A stretch of DNA of 64,000 nucleotides from Aegilops tauschii subsp. strangulata (taxonomy: Eukaryota; Streptophyta; Magnoliopsida; Poales; Poaceae). Where the stretch lies: contig NC_053040.3 in NCBI RefSeq assembly GCF_002575655.3, forward strand, positions 350,119,267 through 350,183,266, written 5' to 3'. The first letter of the stretch is position 1. Each line of letters begins with the position of its first letter. Both the position numbers and the translations under genes were made by a program. The notes under the pieces were generated by a model that worked only from the letters and a program-made list of their open reading frames with translations, had not been told where the DNA came from and made no database searches. Positions 43,671-54,250 of the stretch are shown here, piece by piece.

Positions 43671-44468
43671 GTGGCCAGCGATAGGCACAGCCGACGTCAG
43701 CAGCACCGTGAAGTGAATGCAGTTGCCTCAACTGCTCCAGAGTTCATGCATTGGTCTAAGAAGCCCATCAGCTGGAGCCGTGCTGACCACCCGGAAGTAA
43801 TGCCTTCTCCAGGTTCCTATGCCCTGGTGTTGGATGCTACCCTTGCAACAGAGAGGCGAGCAGCTCGGTTCTCCCGGATTCTGATAGATGGCGGTAGTAG
43901 CATCAACATCCTTTACCGCGACACCATGGAGAAGTTGAAGATCAAAGAGAAGCAGCTGCTGCCGAGTCGGACTGTGTTTCATGGCATTGTGCCCGGCTTG
44001 TCCTGCTCACCAATCGGCAAAGTCAAGATAGATGTCCTCTTCGGAGACAAGGATCATTTCCGCCGAGAAGCGATTTGGTTTGAGGTGGTTGACCTGGAGA
44101 GCCCTTACCATGTGCTCCTAGGCCGGCCTGCTCTAGCCAAGTTCATGGCAGTGCCTCATTATGCCTACCTCAAGAGGACGATGCCAGGAACCAAGGGCAT
44201 TATCATGATCAGTGGAGACTATGAGAAGTCGTCCGCCTGTGCTGCAGCCAGCAGCCGGCTGGCCGAGTCCCTTGTGGTTGCTGCTGAGAAGAAGCTCCTG
44301 GAACAGGTGGTGGCCATGACCGGCAAGCAGCCGGACATGTCCCCAGAACCCAAAGAGTCAGAGACCCAGGACTCCTTCCAGCCGGCAAAAGAGACAAAGA
44401 AGATTCCCTTAGACTCTGAGCACCCGGAGAGGCACGCTGTCATAGGTGCCAACCTTGATAGCAAATAG
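43671..44468 (+). pseudogene. Aspartic protease region of the second Tat element
   Basis: The active-site region reads RILIDGGSSINILYRD (~43878-43925), again the DGG form, with HVLLGRPALAKF (~44109-44145) as the second hallmark. The frame ends with TAG at 44466-44468 in the context AAATAGGAAAGC, the same position and near-identical context as the TAG at 14769-14771 in the first element. Confidence 0.88.
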
Positions 44469-46260
44469 GAAAGCGAGCTCGTCGATTTCCTTCGTGAGAA
44501 TCGGGACATCTTTGCATGGTCCCCCAAAGACATGCCGGGTGTTCCAACGGATTTCGCCAAGCACAAGCTACACGTCAGAGCAGATGCCAAGACAGTCAAG
44601 CAACCCCTCCGGCGTCTGTCGGAGGAGAAGAGAAGAATTGTTGGAGAAGAGATCGCCCGCCTGCTGGCAGCCGGCTTCATCATGGAAGTTTTCTTCCCAG
44701 AGTGGCTCGCCAACCCAGTCCTTGTACTGAAGAAGAATAAGAAGTGGCGCATGTGCATTGATTACACCAGTCTCAACAAAGCCTGCCCCAAGGATCCGTT
44801 TGCATTACCCCGGATTGACCAAGTGATAGACTCCACAGCCGGATGCGAGCTGTTGAGTTTCTTGGATGCCTACTCAGGTTATCACCAGATCAAGTTAAAC
44901 CCGGCAGACCGCCTGAAGAACGCCTTCATCACACCATTCAGAGCCTTCTGCTACCTGACCATGACATTCGGCCTGAAAAATGCCGGTGCCACATTCCCGT
45001 GTTGCATGCAGAAGTGCCTCCTCAAGCAGCTCGGCAGAAATGCCCACGTCTATGTAGACGATATTGTGGTGAAGACGGAGAAACGCGGTACCCTCTTAGA
45101 AGATCTCAAGGAAACTTTTGAAAATCTGCGCCAGTTTCAGATCAAGCTCAACCCAGAGAAATGCGTCTTTGGAGTACTAGCCGACCAGCTCCTTGGCTTC
45201 CTGGTCTCAGAGCGTGACATAGAGTGCAACCGTGTGAAGATCAAGGCCATCGAGAGGATGGAGAAACCCACCCGACTAAGAGACATCCATAAGTTCACCG
45301 GCTATTTGGCATCCATCAGCCGTTTCATCAGTCGGCTGGGCGAGAAGGCTCTTCCCCTGTCCCAGCTTATGAAGAAGACCACTCATTTTGAGTGGAACGA
45401 TAAGGCGGATGAAGCTTTTCTCCAGTTAAAGAAGATGTTGACCACGCCGCTTGTCCTGGCGGCTCCGACTGCTAAAGAGCCCATATACCTCTACATCGCC
45501 GCCACCAGCCGGGTGGTCAGCACAGTCATGGTGGTAGAGCGCCCAAAAGACGGCAGAACACAGCCACTCCAGAGGCTTGTGTCCTATTTGAGCGAGGTGC
45601 TGTCCACCTCGAAGCAGAACTACCCTCACTACCAGAAGATGTGCTACGGCGTGCACTTTGCCGCCAAGAAGCTGAAACCATACTTTCAAGAGCACCCAAT
45701 CATGGTTGTCTGCACTGCCCCACTTGCCGAGATCATTGGCAACAGAGATGCATCTGGCCGAGTGGCCAAATGGGCCATCAAGTTGGCCCCCTACACCATC
45801 TTCTACCAGCCGTGCACCGCCATCATCTCCCAAGCACTGGCCGACTACCTTGTCGACTGGGCTGAGACCCAGTACCTGCCGCCAGCTCCGGACTCCACTC
45901 ATTGGCGAATGCACTTTGATGGCTCGAAGATGCACACCAGTTTGGGAGCCGGCGTTGTTCTCACCTCTCCAAAAGGCGACAAGCTCAGATACACATTGCA
46001 AATCCACTTTGCCTCCTCCAACAATGTAGCCGAGTATGAAGCACTAATACACGACCTCCGGTTGGCCAAAGAGATCGGCATCCGCCGGATCCTGTGCTAC
46101 GGCGATTCCGACTTGGTGGTCCAACAATCGTCTGGCGACTGGGACGCCAAGGATGAAAACATGGCGAGCTACCGCTTCCTCGTCCAGGAACTCAGCGAAT
46201 ACTTTGAAGGGTGTGAGTTCCTCCACGTGCCACGAAAGCGACAACGAGCAAGCGGACGCC
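44469..46260 (+). pseudogene. pol: Reverse transcriptase, RNase H and second RNase H of the second Tat element
   Basis: The frame continues from the protease across the TAG. Motifs: LAAGFIMEVFFPEW, FLDAYSGYHQIKL, MTFGLKNAGATF, YVDDIVVKTEK (~45050-45080), then RNase H with LSEVLSTSKQNYPHYQKM. The second RNase H follows, with HFDGSKMHTSLGAGVVL, AEYEALIHDLRLAKE and YGDSDLVVQQ. A frameshift near 46235 (after FLHVPRK) ends the correct frame; the remainder reads DNEQADALARIG in another frame. MTFGLKN has Thr where most relatives have Pro. Otherwise the RT core is unbroken. Confidence 0.92.
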
Positions 46261-46385
46261 TTGGCACGGATCGGTTCCACCCGTCAAGCAATACTAGCCG
46301 GCGTTTCCCTTCAGTGCCTCCGCAAGCCGTCGATCAGGCCTTCTCCAGGGTCTGAGTCCATCTTCGTGCCGACTCCTCCCGAGGC

Positions 46386-46622
46386 AGTCAGATCCGACTC
46401 GAGGGCTGCAGTAGGCAGCACGGGGACTTCGGCAGGTGGCACGGGGACTGCAGCAGTCGCACCCGGCCTTGGGACTTCGCAACCCGGCCCAGGGGCTGCA
46501 GCAGTCAGCCCGGGGACTTCACCAAGCGGCTCGGAGACTACAGCAGTCGCACCCGGCCCGGGGACTTCACAACCCGGCCCGGGGGCTGCAGCAGTCGGCC
46601 CGGAGAGTTCAACGATGCAGTA
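46386..46622 (+). repeat. Coding minisatellite in the linker between second RNase H and integrase
   Basis: GC-rich repeats built from GG(G/A)ACTTC(G/A)C(A/C)A, CCCGGCC and CTGCAGCAGTC encode alternating TAAVAPG, GTSQPGPGAAAV and SPGTSPSGS-type peptides, about two and a half copies of a ~90-110 bp unit. It stays in one frame from 46236 to the TAG at 46621-46623. The first Tat element lacks it. Confidence 0.8.
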
Positions 46623-46623
46623 G

Positions 46624-47977
46624 GTGGCAACCAACTCCAACCCGCCCCCTCCCATCCCAGGCGCTCTAGTACATGTGGCTGTAGTGGCAGTAGAAGAAAT
46701 TCAAGCACATCATGGGCGGAGCCCATTCTCAAGTTTCTGGTGAACAGAGAGTTGCCGGCCGATGAGATCTCGGCCCGGCAAGTGCAGCGCCGAGCAGGAG
46801 CCTACACGATAGTAAACTGAGAGCTTGTCAGACGCAACGTGACTAGAGTCTTCCAGCGCTGCGTAGAAGCAGAGAAGGGCCAAGCAATCCTCAAAGGTAT
46901 CCACCAAGGCGAGTGCGGCCACCACGCGGCTTCCAGATCTCTTGTCGCCAACGCTTTCTACCATGGTTTCTTCTGGCCGACTGCTTTGGAGGACGCCAAG
47001 GAGTTGGTCAAGCATTGCAAAGGGTGTCAAAAGTTCAGCTCCTAGCAGCATCTACTGGCCTCTGCACTCAAGACCATCCCCTGGCTTGGCCTTTTGCCGT
47101 CTGGGGATTGGATATGGTGGGACCATTCAAGACAGCACGCGGCGGCATGACCCATCTGCTCGTTGCCGTGGACAAGTTCACCAAGTGGATTGAAGCAAAG
47201 CCAATCAATAAGTTGAATGGTTCGACTGCTGTGACCTTCATTGCAGACATCACCACCCGGTATAGAGTACCACACAACATCATCACCGACAATGGCACAA
47301 ATTTTGCCAAAGGAGCCTTGGCCTGTTTTTGCGCGACGCAGGGCATCCGACTGGACTTAGCGTCCATTTCCCACCCACAGTCAAACGGCCAAGTCGAGCG
47401 AGCAAACGGCCTCATCCTCTCCTGCATCAAGCCCCGACTGGTCGAGCCACCGGAGCGGTCGGCCGACTGCTGGATCGACGAGCTGCCGGCTGTCCTCTGG
47501 AACCTCTGTACCACTCCGAACAAATCAACCGGCTTCACTCCATTCTTCCTCGTGTACGGTGCCGAGGCCGTCATCCCAACTGACATTGAGCTTGACTCAC
47601 CTCGCGTCACCATGTACGCGGAGGCGGAGGCGAAAGAGGCGCGGGAAGACGGCGACGATCTGCTGGAAGAGGGCCGGCTGTTGTCACTCAGCCGGTCCGC
47701 CATCTACCAGCAGAGTCTGCGCCGCTACCACAGTCGGAAGATCAAGCCAAGATCCTTCCAAGAGGGAGACCTTGTGCTCCGGCTGATCCAGCGAACAACC
47801 GACCAACACAAGCTCTCGGCCCCTTGGGAAGGCCCCTTCATCGCCAGCAAAGCATTGGGCAACGACTCCTACTACCTCATCGACGCGTAGAAGCCCCGAG
47901 CACGCAAGAGAGACGATTCGGGCAATGAATCAGAGCGCCCATGGAACGCAAATCTCCTTCGAAGATTTTATAGTTGA
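46624..47977 (+). pseudogene. Integrase of the second Tat element
   Basis: The zinc-binding part (GECGHHAASRSLVANAF, then HCKGCQKFSS) is in one frame up to 47045. The catalytic core is in another from about 47050, with aspartates in WGLDMVGPFK and NIITDNGTNFAK and the glutamate in GQVERANGLIL. The C-terminal RSFQEGDLVLRLIQRTT is present. A TAG at 47888-47890, where Gln would fit, precedes ~28 further codons ending at TGA 47975-47977. Further damage: TGA at 46818 and TAG at 47044. Confidence 0.9.
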
Positions 47978-48680
47978 TTCAGTATGTACCACCCTACCTT
48001 TTGTACTAAGTACTAAGACATCGGGTACCTCGAGGAGCACTCGGGGGCTACCCTCATTATCTATATGATAAGTTCTATGCCTATGAATACGTTATTATTC
48101 TGCCTAGCACCGGGTTCGACCAGTCGGCCAGGGGGCTTGCCGCCTTGTACTATGTCAATGCTACCTGCAGTCGGACAAGTAGTGTGCCGACACCTAAGCC
48201 CTCTCTTGCCACAAGCCGCAGTTCGCAGAGCGACTATCCGGCCGGCAAGAGATAAAGGTAGGAAATAGTGCCCACACGATAAATGGCTGAGGACTACAAC
48301 ATTTGCATAGGCCAAGTCGGCTCTTCACTTCGCCGACCGGCCGCTGAGCAGCCGGCTGGCCGGTTTCTACCTTAATTTGCTACACTCTACCAAACGGCTA
48401 AAGTACTTGCCTTCCCAAAACGGCCAAGTACTTGACCCAGCCACAGACCGTAGAGCGGCTGTCTGGCTGGCAAGGCGGCAGCCAAGGGAAGGCGGCAAAG
48501 GAAAAACCGAAAGGAGTAGAAAAGCAAGACAAGTCGGAAATCGGAAAAGAAATTTTTTTACTGCAAAAGGCCCTTGGCCAGCATTCAACGGAGTTTGAAT
48601 ACACCCCCCAGCGAGTGGAATTGCGCGGACTTAACAATTTTTGTTCAAGCGGTCACAAACAGGAAAAGGAAACATAACTT
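47978..48680. other. Non-coding interior of the second Tat element
   Basis: Contains phrases shared with the other element region, such as CTCGGGGGCTA and short runs with GCCGGC. No supported gene. Confidence 0.45.
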
Positions 48681-49300
48681 GGCCGCCTAGGCCAGAGGAG
48701 CAGCAGCCGGATCGGAGGGGTCGGTGGAGGTAGAGGCTCCGGGTGGTGGAGCGGCCGCCTGGTGGGTCTCGACCTGGTCAGCGTCGGCAGCAGTCGGCTC
48801 GCCGGCGCTCCGTCCGTTGGTCGAGACTTGGTCAGGCTGAGGCCGGTCGTCGTCTCCACCGTCCGGCGTGTCATCTTCATCGTCCTCGTCCTCATCCTCC
48901 TCCTCGCCCTCATCGCTGGAGGCTATCTCCTCCACCGAGTCCTCATCGCCTTCTGGGTTCAGCTCGAACCAGTTGGGCGGCACCTCGGTGCCCGCTTCAT
49001 CTAGCTCGGGGAGGAAGACGCTGGTGTCCGTGTACTTAGTGATCGCCACGGCGCGGTGATAGAGCTGGGGCACCACTGCCTCCAACTCCTCGCCGGCTTT
49101 GGCACGGAGAGTGGCCAGCTGGTCCAAGTTCAGCCCAGGGTACCACCCCTTGCGAACTCCAGGGCTCGCCGTGCACCTGCCCGGGCGGAGGAGCCTTTCC
49201 ATGCCTCGAAGCGGCCAGTGGCCACCTCCAACCAGTCGGAGGTCCGGCTGGCGGTGCGCAGAATGGGAGTGGTCGGCCAGAGGGCGGAGACCACCTGGGC
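48681..49300 (-). pseudogene. Antisense gene of the second Tat element, C-terminal part
   Basis: The minus-strand frame contains NLDQLATLRAKAGEELEAVV and ITKYTDTSVFLPELDE. It continues with a strongly acidic tract of Glu/Asp (48850-48960) and a low-complexity tail ending at 48687. A frameshift lies between this part and the upstream SQAIKAHHDKRRLADATI segment (49330-49450). It corresponds to the C-terminal part of the antisense gene at 19352-20284. Function unknown. Confidence 0.6.
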
Positions 49301-49843
49301 TCTAGCGCGCTGAGGAGATCCTGATGCGCCGGCTGGAGACGAGCCTGGATGGCAAGCATCTGCTCGGCAAGGGTCCGAGGGGCGTTGGGCGTGATTGTCG
49401 CGTCAGCCAGCCTCCGCTTGTCGTGATGAGCCTTGATGGCTTGACTGGCGGCAACGGAGTAGCCAGGGAAATACTCTACTCAAGGGAAGAAGGAAAAAGT
49501 GAGAAGTCGGAGGCCGGCTTGCAGGACAAACCGGCAGGAAGAAGAAGGAAAAGAGCAACTTACCATTGAGCATGTCCTCGACCTCGCCATAGCCGGCAGA
49601 CAGGGCCTTCTCCTTGTCAACCCAGTTCGAACGGTGAGTCCCGAACTCGGCCTGGAGAGCCTCCTCCGCGTCTTTGAGCTTCTGCAGCTCCGCCTGGTGC
49701 TTGTCCGCCTGGTCAGCCAGCTGCTTGGCCAGGCGGTCTCGCTCTTGCTCCATCTTGAGGCGCTCCTCCTCCTTGGCGTGCAGCGCGATTTGAGCTTCGC
49801 CCATTTGTTGCCGCAAGGTGGCACTGGCTCCTGTAGAAGACAA
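49301..49843 (-). pseudogene. Antisense gene of the second Tat element, coiled-coil exon
   Basis: An exon at ~49565-49831 is bounded by a good acceptor (TTCTACAG, just above 49831) and donor (AATG|GTAAGTTGC at ~49564). It encodes a heptad-like helix: ATLRQQMGEAQIALHAKEEE and KDAEEALQAEFGTHRSN. The next exon starts near 49470 (GYSVAASQAIKAHHDK). The two exons parallel the coiled-coil part of the first element's antisense gene. The 5' part would lie beyond the LARD insertion. Confidence 0.6.
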
Positions 49844-49881
49844 GGGTGAGAAGAGGTCAGCAAATCAACAAAGAAGGAAGT

Positions 49882-50100
49882 AGTTGCCGGAAGATCCAAC
49901 CCGACTGCTCAGCAGTCGGCCCGAATCTCTAGGCTACATCCCGCGGGTGCGCTGACGCGCCCCCGCGAAGGATTGAACAATTCAACAAAAGAAATAAGAA
50001 AAGGTGGTTTCCGAAAGATCCGACCCGACTTCTCAGCAGTCGGCCCGAATCTCGGGGGCTACACCCCGCGGGTGCGCTGGCGCGCCCCCGCGAGAATGAA
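49882..50100. repeat. Tandem duplication of ~115-120 bp in an antisense-gene intron
   Basis: The block GAAAGATCC(A/G)ACCCGACT, CAGCAGTCGGCCCGAATCTC, CGCGGGTGCGCTG(A/G)CGCGCC occurs at ~49888-49968 and ~50012-50092. Confidence 0.85.
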
Positions 50101-50454
50101 GAATGGAGTGCTTACTCCGGCTGTCTGTCAGCTCGGCACTCCGCTTGGCCAGCTCATGGACTTGGGAGTTGTAGGCGACCTGTAACACCCACGATGCGGC
50201 TATATCTCCCACGTGTCGAGGCACGACTTAGAGGCATAACCGCATTGTAGGTATTGTCGCAAGAAGGGTCATCTTCACACAGTCCCATGTAATGAACAAG
50301 AATGGGATAAAGAATTGGCTTACAATCGCCACTTCACACAATACATAAATGAAATCATACAACATTCAAGATACACACATAGGTCCGACTACGGAACCAA
50401 AATAAAAGAAGACAACCCAACTGCTAGATCCCCGATCGTCCCAACTGGGCTCCA

Positions 50455-50552
50455 CTACTGATCAACAGGAAACGAAACAACACTACGAACAAGATCTTCA
50501 TCGAGCTCCCACTTGAGCTCAGTTGCGTCACCTGCACTGGTATCATCGGCAC
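50455..50552 (-). other. Frame-conserved exon-like segment in the LARD LTR (left copy)
   Basis: On the minus strand, after an acceptor-like AACAGTTGCAG, 98 nt read [19 protein letters not shown]... to TAG (50457-50455), with the first base of the Gly codon coming from an upstream exon. The solo LTR has the same 98 nt with the same stop and no indel (61496-61593), and the right LTR has it at 62569-62666. A GC-type donor candidate, CTCAG|GCAAGAT, lies near 51800. Confidence 0.4.
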
Positions 50553-52629
50553 CTGCAACTGTTTTGGAAGTATCTGTGAGTCACGAGGACTCAGCAATCT
50601 CACACCCACGAGATCAAGACTATTTAAGCTTAAAGGAAAGGATGGGGTAATGAGGTGGAGCTGCAGCAGGCACTAAGCATATATGGTGGCTAACATACGC
50701 AAATAAGAGCGAGAAGAGAAGCAACGGAACGGTCGTGAACTAGCAATGATCAAGAAGTGATCCTGAACCTCTACTTACGTCAAACATAACCCAGAAACCG
50801 TGTTCACTTCCCGGACTCCGCCGAGAAGAGACCATCACGGCTACACACACGGTTGATGCGTTTTAATTAAGGTCAAGTGTCAAGTTCTCTACAACCGGAT
50901 ATTAACAAATTCCCATCTGCCACATAACCGCGGGCACGGCTTTGAAAGATAATACCCTGCAGGGGTGTCCCAACTTAGCCCATTATAAGCTCTCACGGTC
51001 AACGAAGGATAAACCTTCTCCCAGGAAGACCCGATCAGTCTCGGAATCCCGGTTTACAAGACATTTCGACAATGGTAAAACAAGACCAGCAAAGCCGCCC
51101 GATGTGCCGACAAATCCCGATAGGAGCTGCACATATCTCGTTCTCAGGGCAACACCGGATGAGACATCCTACGAGTAAAACCAGACCTCGAGTTTCCACG
51201 AGGGGGCCCCGTAGTCTACTCAGTTCTGCCAACACTCGAAGGAGCACTGGCCCGGGGGGGTTAAAATAAGATGACCCTTGAGTCTGCAGAACCCAAGGGA
51301 AAAGGGGATAGGTGGTAGCAAATGGTAAAACCAAGGTTGGGCCTTGCTGGAGGAGTTTTATTCAAAGCGAACTGTCAAGGGGGTCCCATAAATCACCCAA
51401 CCGCGTAAGGAACGCAAAATCAAGGAACATAACACCGGTATGACGGAAACTAGGGCGGCAAGAGTGGAACAAAACACCAGGCATAAGGCCGAGCCTTCCA
51501 CCCTTTACCAAGTATATAGATGCATTAATTAAGATAAGAGATATTGTGATATGCCAATATAAATATAATCCAACATGGAGCAATCTTCATCTTCACCTAC
51601 AACTAGCAACGCTATAAGAGGGGCTGAGCAAAATGGTAACATAGCCAAGCAACGGTTTGCTAGGAAGGGTGAAAAGGTTAGAGGCTGACATGGCAATAAG
51701 GGAGGCATGATATAGCAAGTGGTAGGTAGCGCGGCATGGCAATAGAACGGACAACTAGCAAGCAAAGATAGAAGTGATTTCGAGGGTATGTTGATCTTGC
51801 CTGAGATCCCGCTAGGAAGAAGAATGAGTCCATGAAGAAGACAAACGGACGTAGTCGAACGAATTCTCACAACTCCGGAACGAAACCGAAGCTAACGAGA
51901 GAAGCAACCCGGAAAGAAGCAAACAACACGGTAAACACACAATCATAAACATGGCATGATGCACAATCAAGTATGATGCATGTCCGGTTTAAATATGCAT
52001 GGCATGGCAAAGTGCACAAACAAGACTACAAGTTAAGTGGAGCTCAATATGCAACGAGTTGCATATTGACAAAACACCACATCAATTATTTAGTTCTCCC
52101 TTGGTTATGTACCCAACAATATTAAATGTTGATTAACATGGCAAGAGGTGAGGCATAAGAAAAACTAACTATCTAGGCAATTTAAATGAGGCCGGAACAA
52201 CAAACAACAATTCCGGAAAAACCTCATATGCATATTTTGAATTTGGTACTGTTCTGCCCTAAACACAATTTTAATGTTGTTAAACAGCAAAATGAAGTGC
52301 ACCATGCTAATCTTGCATTTTTCTACCCCATTTACATATAAAGTTTATTAAATTCCGAGTTACGGTTAATTAGTTATGAAATAAATCATTTTAACATGGC
52401 ATTTGAGTAAAATAAACAAACAGCATTTTTAAACATTTTAACATGGGATGAAAGTGGCATATTATGAAACTAGATGAAATTCTAGACATTTTTCATATAT
52501 AGGTTATTTAAAACTGATGCATGATTTATTAGTTATTATATGCATGAACTCAAGGGGTTTTCTATAAAACTGCAGTTCTCCGGATAATGCATAAAATCGC
52601 AGATCTGGGAAAAAAAAACTACACGGGCC

Positions 52630-53760
52630 AAAACTAAAACCGGAGCAGGCCCAACAGAAGAAAAACAAAGGGCGCTGGGGGGTTTCTCACCATGGGCCAA
52701 GCCCAGGTCGGTGGAGAGGCCAAGGCAGAAGCGGGCGCTGGGCCTGGTAGCTGGTGAAGGGCGACGAAGTCAACGCGGCGGCGCGGGCGTGCGCTCGATG
52801 CAGCGCTGCTGCATCTAACTGCAGAAGAACTGTAGCAGCGCCATGGCGACAGGAAGCAGGGGTCGTGGGCACGGCGGCGGCTACCGACGAGCAGGCGACG
52901 GCGGATCCGGCCATGGGGCACCGGACTTGGCCGAAGAAGGGGCGGAGGCGCGCCGGGGAGGCGAGCGGCGCCGGCGAGGCGGCGGCAGCAACAGGTCCAG
53001 GAGGGGTTGCCGGGGCTTGGACTTCTGCTCCGCGGCTGTGGGCACGGGGACGAGGAGGTAGGCGATGGCATCGGGAGGAGCTGCTGCGGGAGGAGTCCGG
53101 CGTGACGATTTGCCGGCGCGACGAAGTGGAGGTGAGGTCGAGGCAGGAGCTCCGGCTCGGGAAGGAGTTCGGGCACGAGTCGAGGCAGAGGCTCGCAGCA
53201 GGGGAGGAGCACGGCGCAGGGGCTTGATGCGCAGGGGCGGCGAGGATGAAGCCTTGGGCGATGTGGTCGGGTCGAGCAGCAAGGAGAGTTGACGAGGCCG
53301 ACGACGTTCTTGACTTGGTGGCGCAGTCCTTGCAGGAGAAACACGGCGACCATGCGATTAGCGGTAGCAGTAGGAGAAGAACAGCGAGAAACAAGGAGGA
53401 GGCGCGGTGAGGAGGACCTGCGGGTCGGAGCAGCTTGACGGCGGGGCCATGGCGTGGTGCTGCTCGGGGTCTGAGGACGCTGCTCTCGATCCACCCTGGC
53501 TCGAGGCACAGGAGGAGGGGAGGAGGCGCGGTGCAGCCTGCTCGAGCTCGAGGGAGAGGGTGGCGCTCGGGGTTGGCCATGAATAGAGGAGCTCGAACAG
53601 AGAGGTGACTGGCTGGATCGGAAGGAGGGGATGGATGAGACAGAGATGATCGGCCGATGCTCTGGTCGGTGGTGGCTGAATGCGAGGTGCATCGGGCAGG
53701 GGAGATCCCGAGGGGGATTTGAGTGTGGCGGCGGCGGACACGGGATGGATGGGACAAATC
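52630..53760 (-). other. GC-rich leader downstream of the LTR promoter
   Basis: Downstream of the TATA box on the minus strand is AAACCCTAAAACCTAGGG, then ~1.1 kb of GC-rich sequence in which two overlapping frames of ~355 codons are open. Frames this rich in Pro/Ser/Arg arise from composition. I do not support a protein. The solo LTR has an analogous GC-rich block (58290-58640) with different sequence. Confidence 0.5.
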
Positions 53761-53804
53761 CCCTAGGTTTTAGGGTTTGGCCTCAAATTAGACTAGGGGT
53801 GGAC

Positions 53805-53814
53805 TATTTATATA
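53805..53814 (-). promoter_or_regulatory. TATA box of the LARD LTR
   Basis: Reverse complement TATATAAATA, positioned ~440 bp inside the LTR on the transcribed (minus) strand. The solo LTR has ATTTATAT-type sequence at 58252-58260 in the corresponding place. Confidence 0.6.
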
Positions 53815-54250
53815 GGTAGGGGATTAGGCTAGGGCCTAACGCGATCCGTCCAATCGTAATCGGGCGGTCGAGAATAAGTAGGGTAGGGCGTCCAATTGAG
53901 AAAACGGAGATGTTTTGTAGACGTTAGGGGATGATCCAGACCCAACGGTAACAACAAACCGGGTCGGGTACGGGATAACTTTCGGACGCGCGGGAGGGGA
54001 TCGCGGGCTGACGAGAGAGGTTAGTTGGTTTGACAAGAGGGAACCGAAAACACGGTTGGTCTCGGAACGGTCAACGAAGACAAGGGGGGAACGCCGCAAC
54101 TACGAACGAATGCAAGTTTGAAAACAATGACGGCAACAGAGTGCCAATGCAATGCGAATGATGCGATGATGAATGCAACAAACAAATAAAACACACGACA
54201 ACAATGAAATAACTGGAAGGCTTCTGGAGCGTCAGTCTCGGGGCGTTACA

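Larger units (their letters stand above)
40290..50180 (+). mobile_element. Second Ty3/Gypsy Tat-lineage element, 3' part separated or lost by a later insertion
   Basis: A 5' LTR (40290-41446) and primer site are followed by gag, protease, RT, RNase H, second RNase H and integrase, then an antisense region. The element stops at 50180, where the LARD-type LTR begins, so its remainder and 3' LTR should lie right of the window. Domain order matches the first Tat element, but the sequence and LTR differ, so it is another family. It carries more stops and frameshifts than the first, suggesting greater age. Confidence 0.9.
50181..54250 (-). repeat. 3' LTR of the LARD-like element (4070 bp)
   Basis: Read on the minus strand it starts TGTAACGCCCC (54250) and ends GTGGGTGTTACA (50181), with TG...CA ends. 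It is preceded on that strand by CTTGTAGTGGTGGAGTGT, a purine-rich tract suitable for plus-strand priming. The first 1.7 kb (50181-51890) align closely with 62296-64000, and partly with the inverted 60410-61874. Confidence 0.88.

Noticed and set aside
52634..53757. A 352-356 residue protein on the minus strand
   Set aside because: Two overlapping frames are equally open in GC-rich sequence; composition is Pro/Ser/Arg and no domain is visible.
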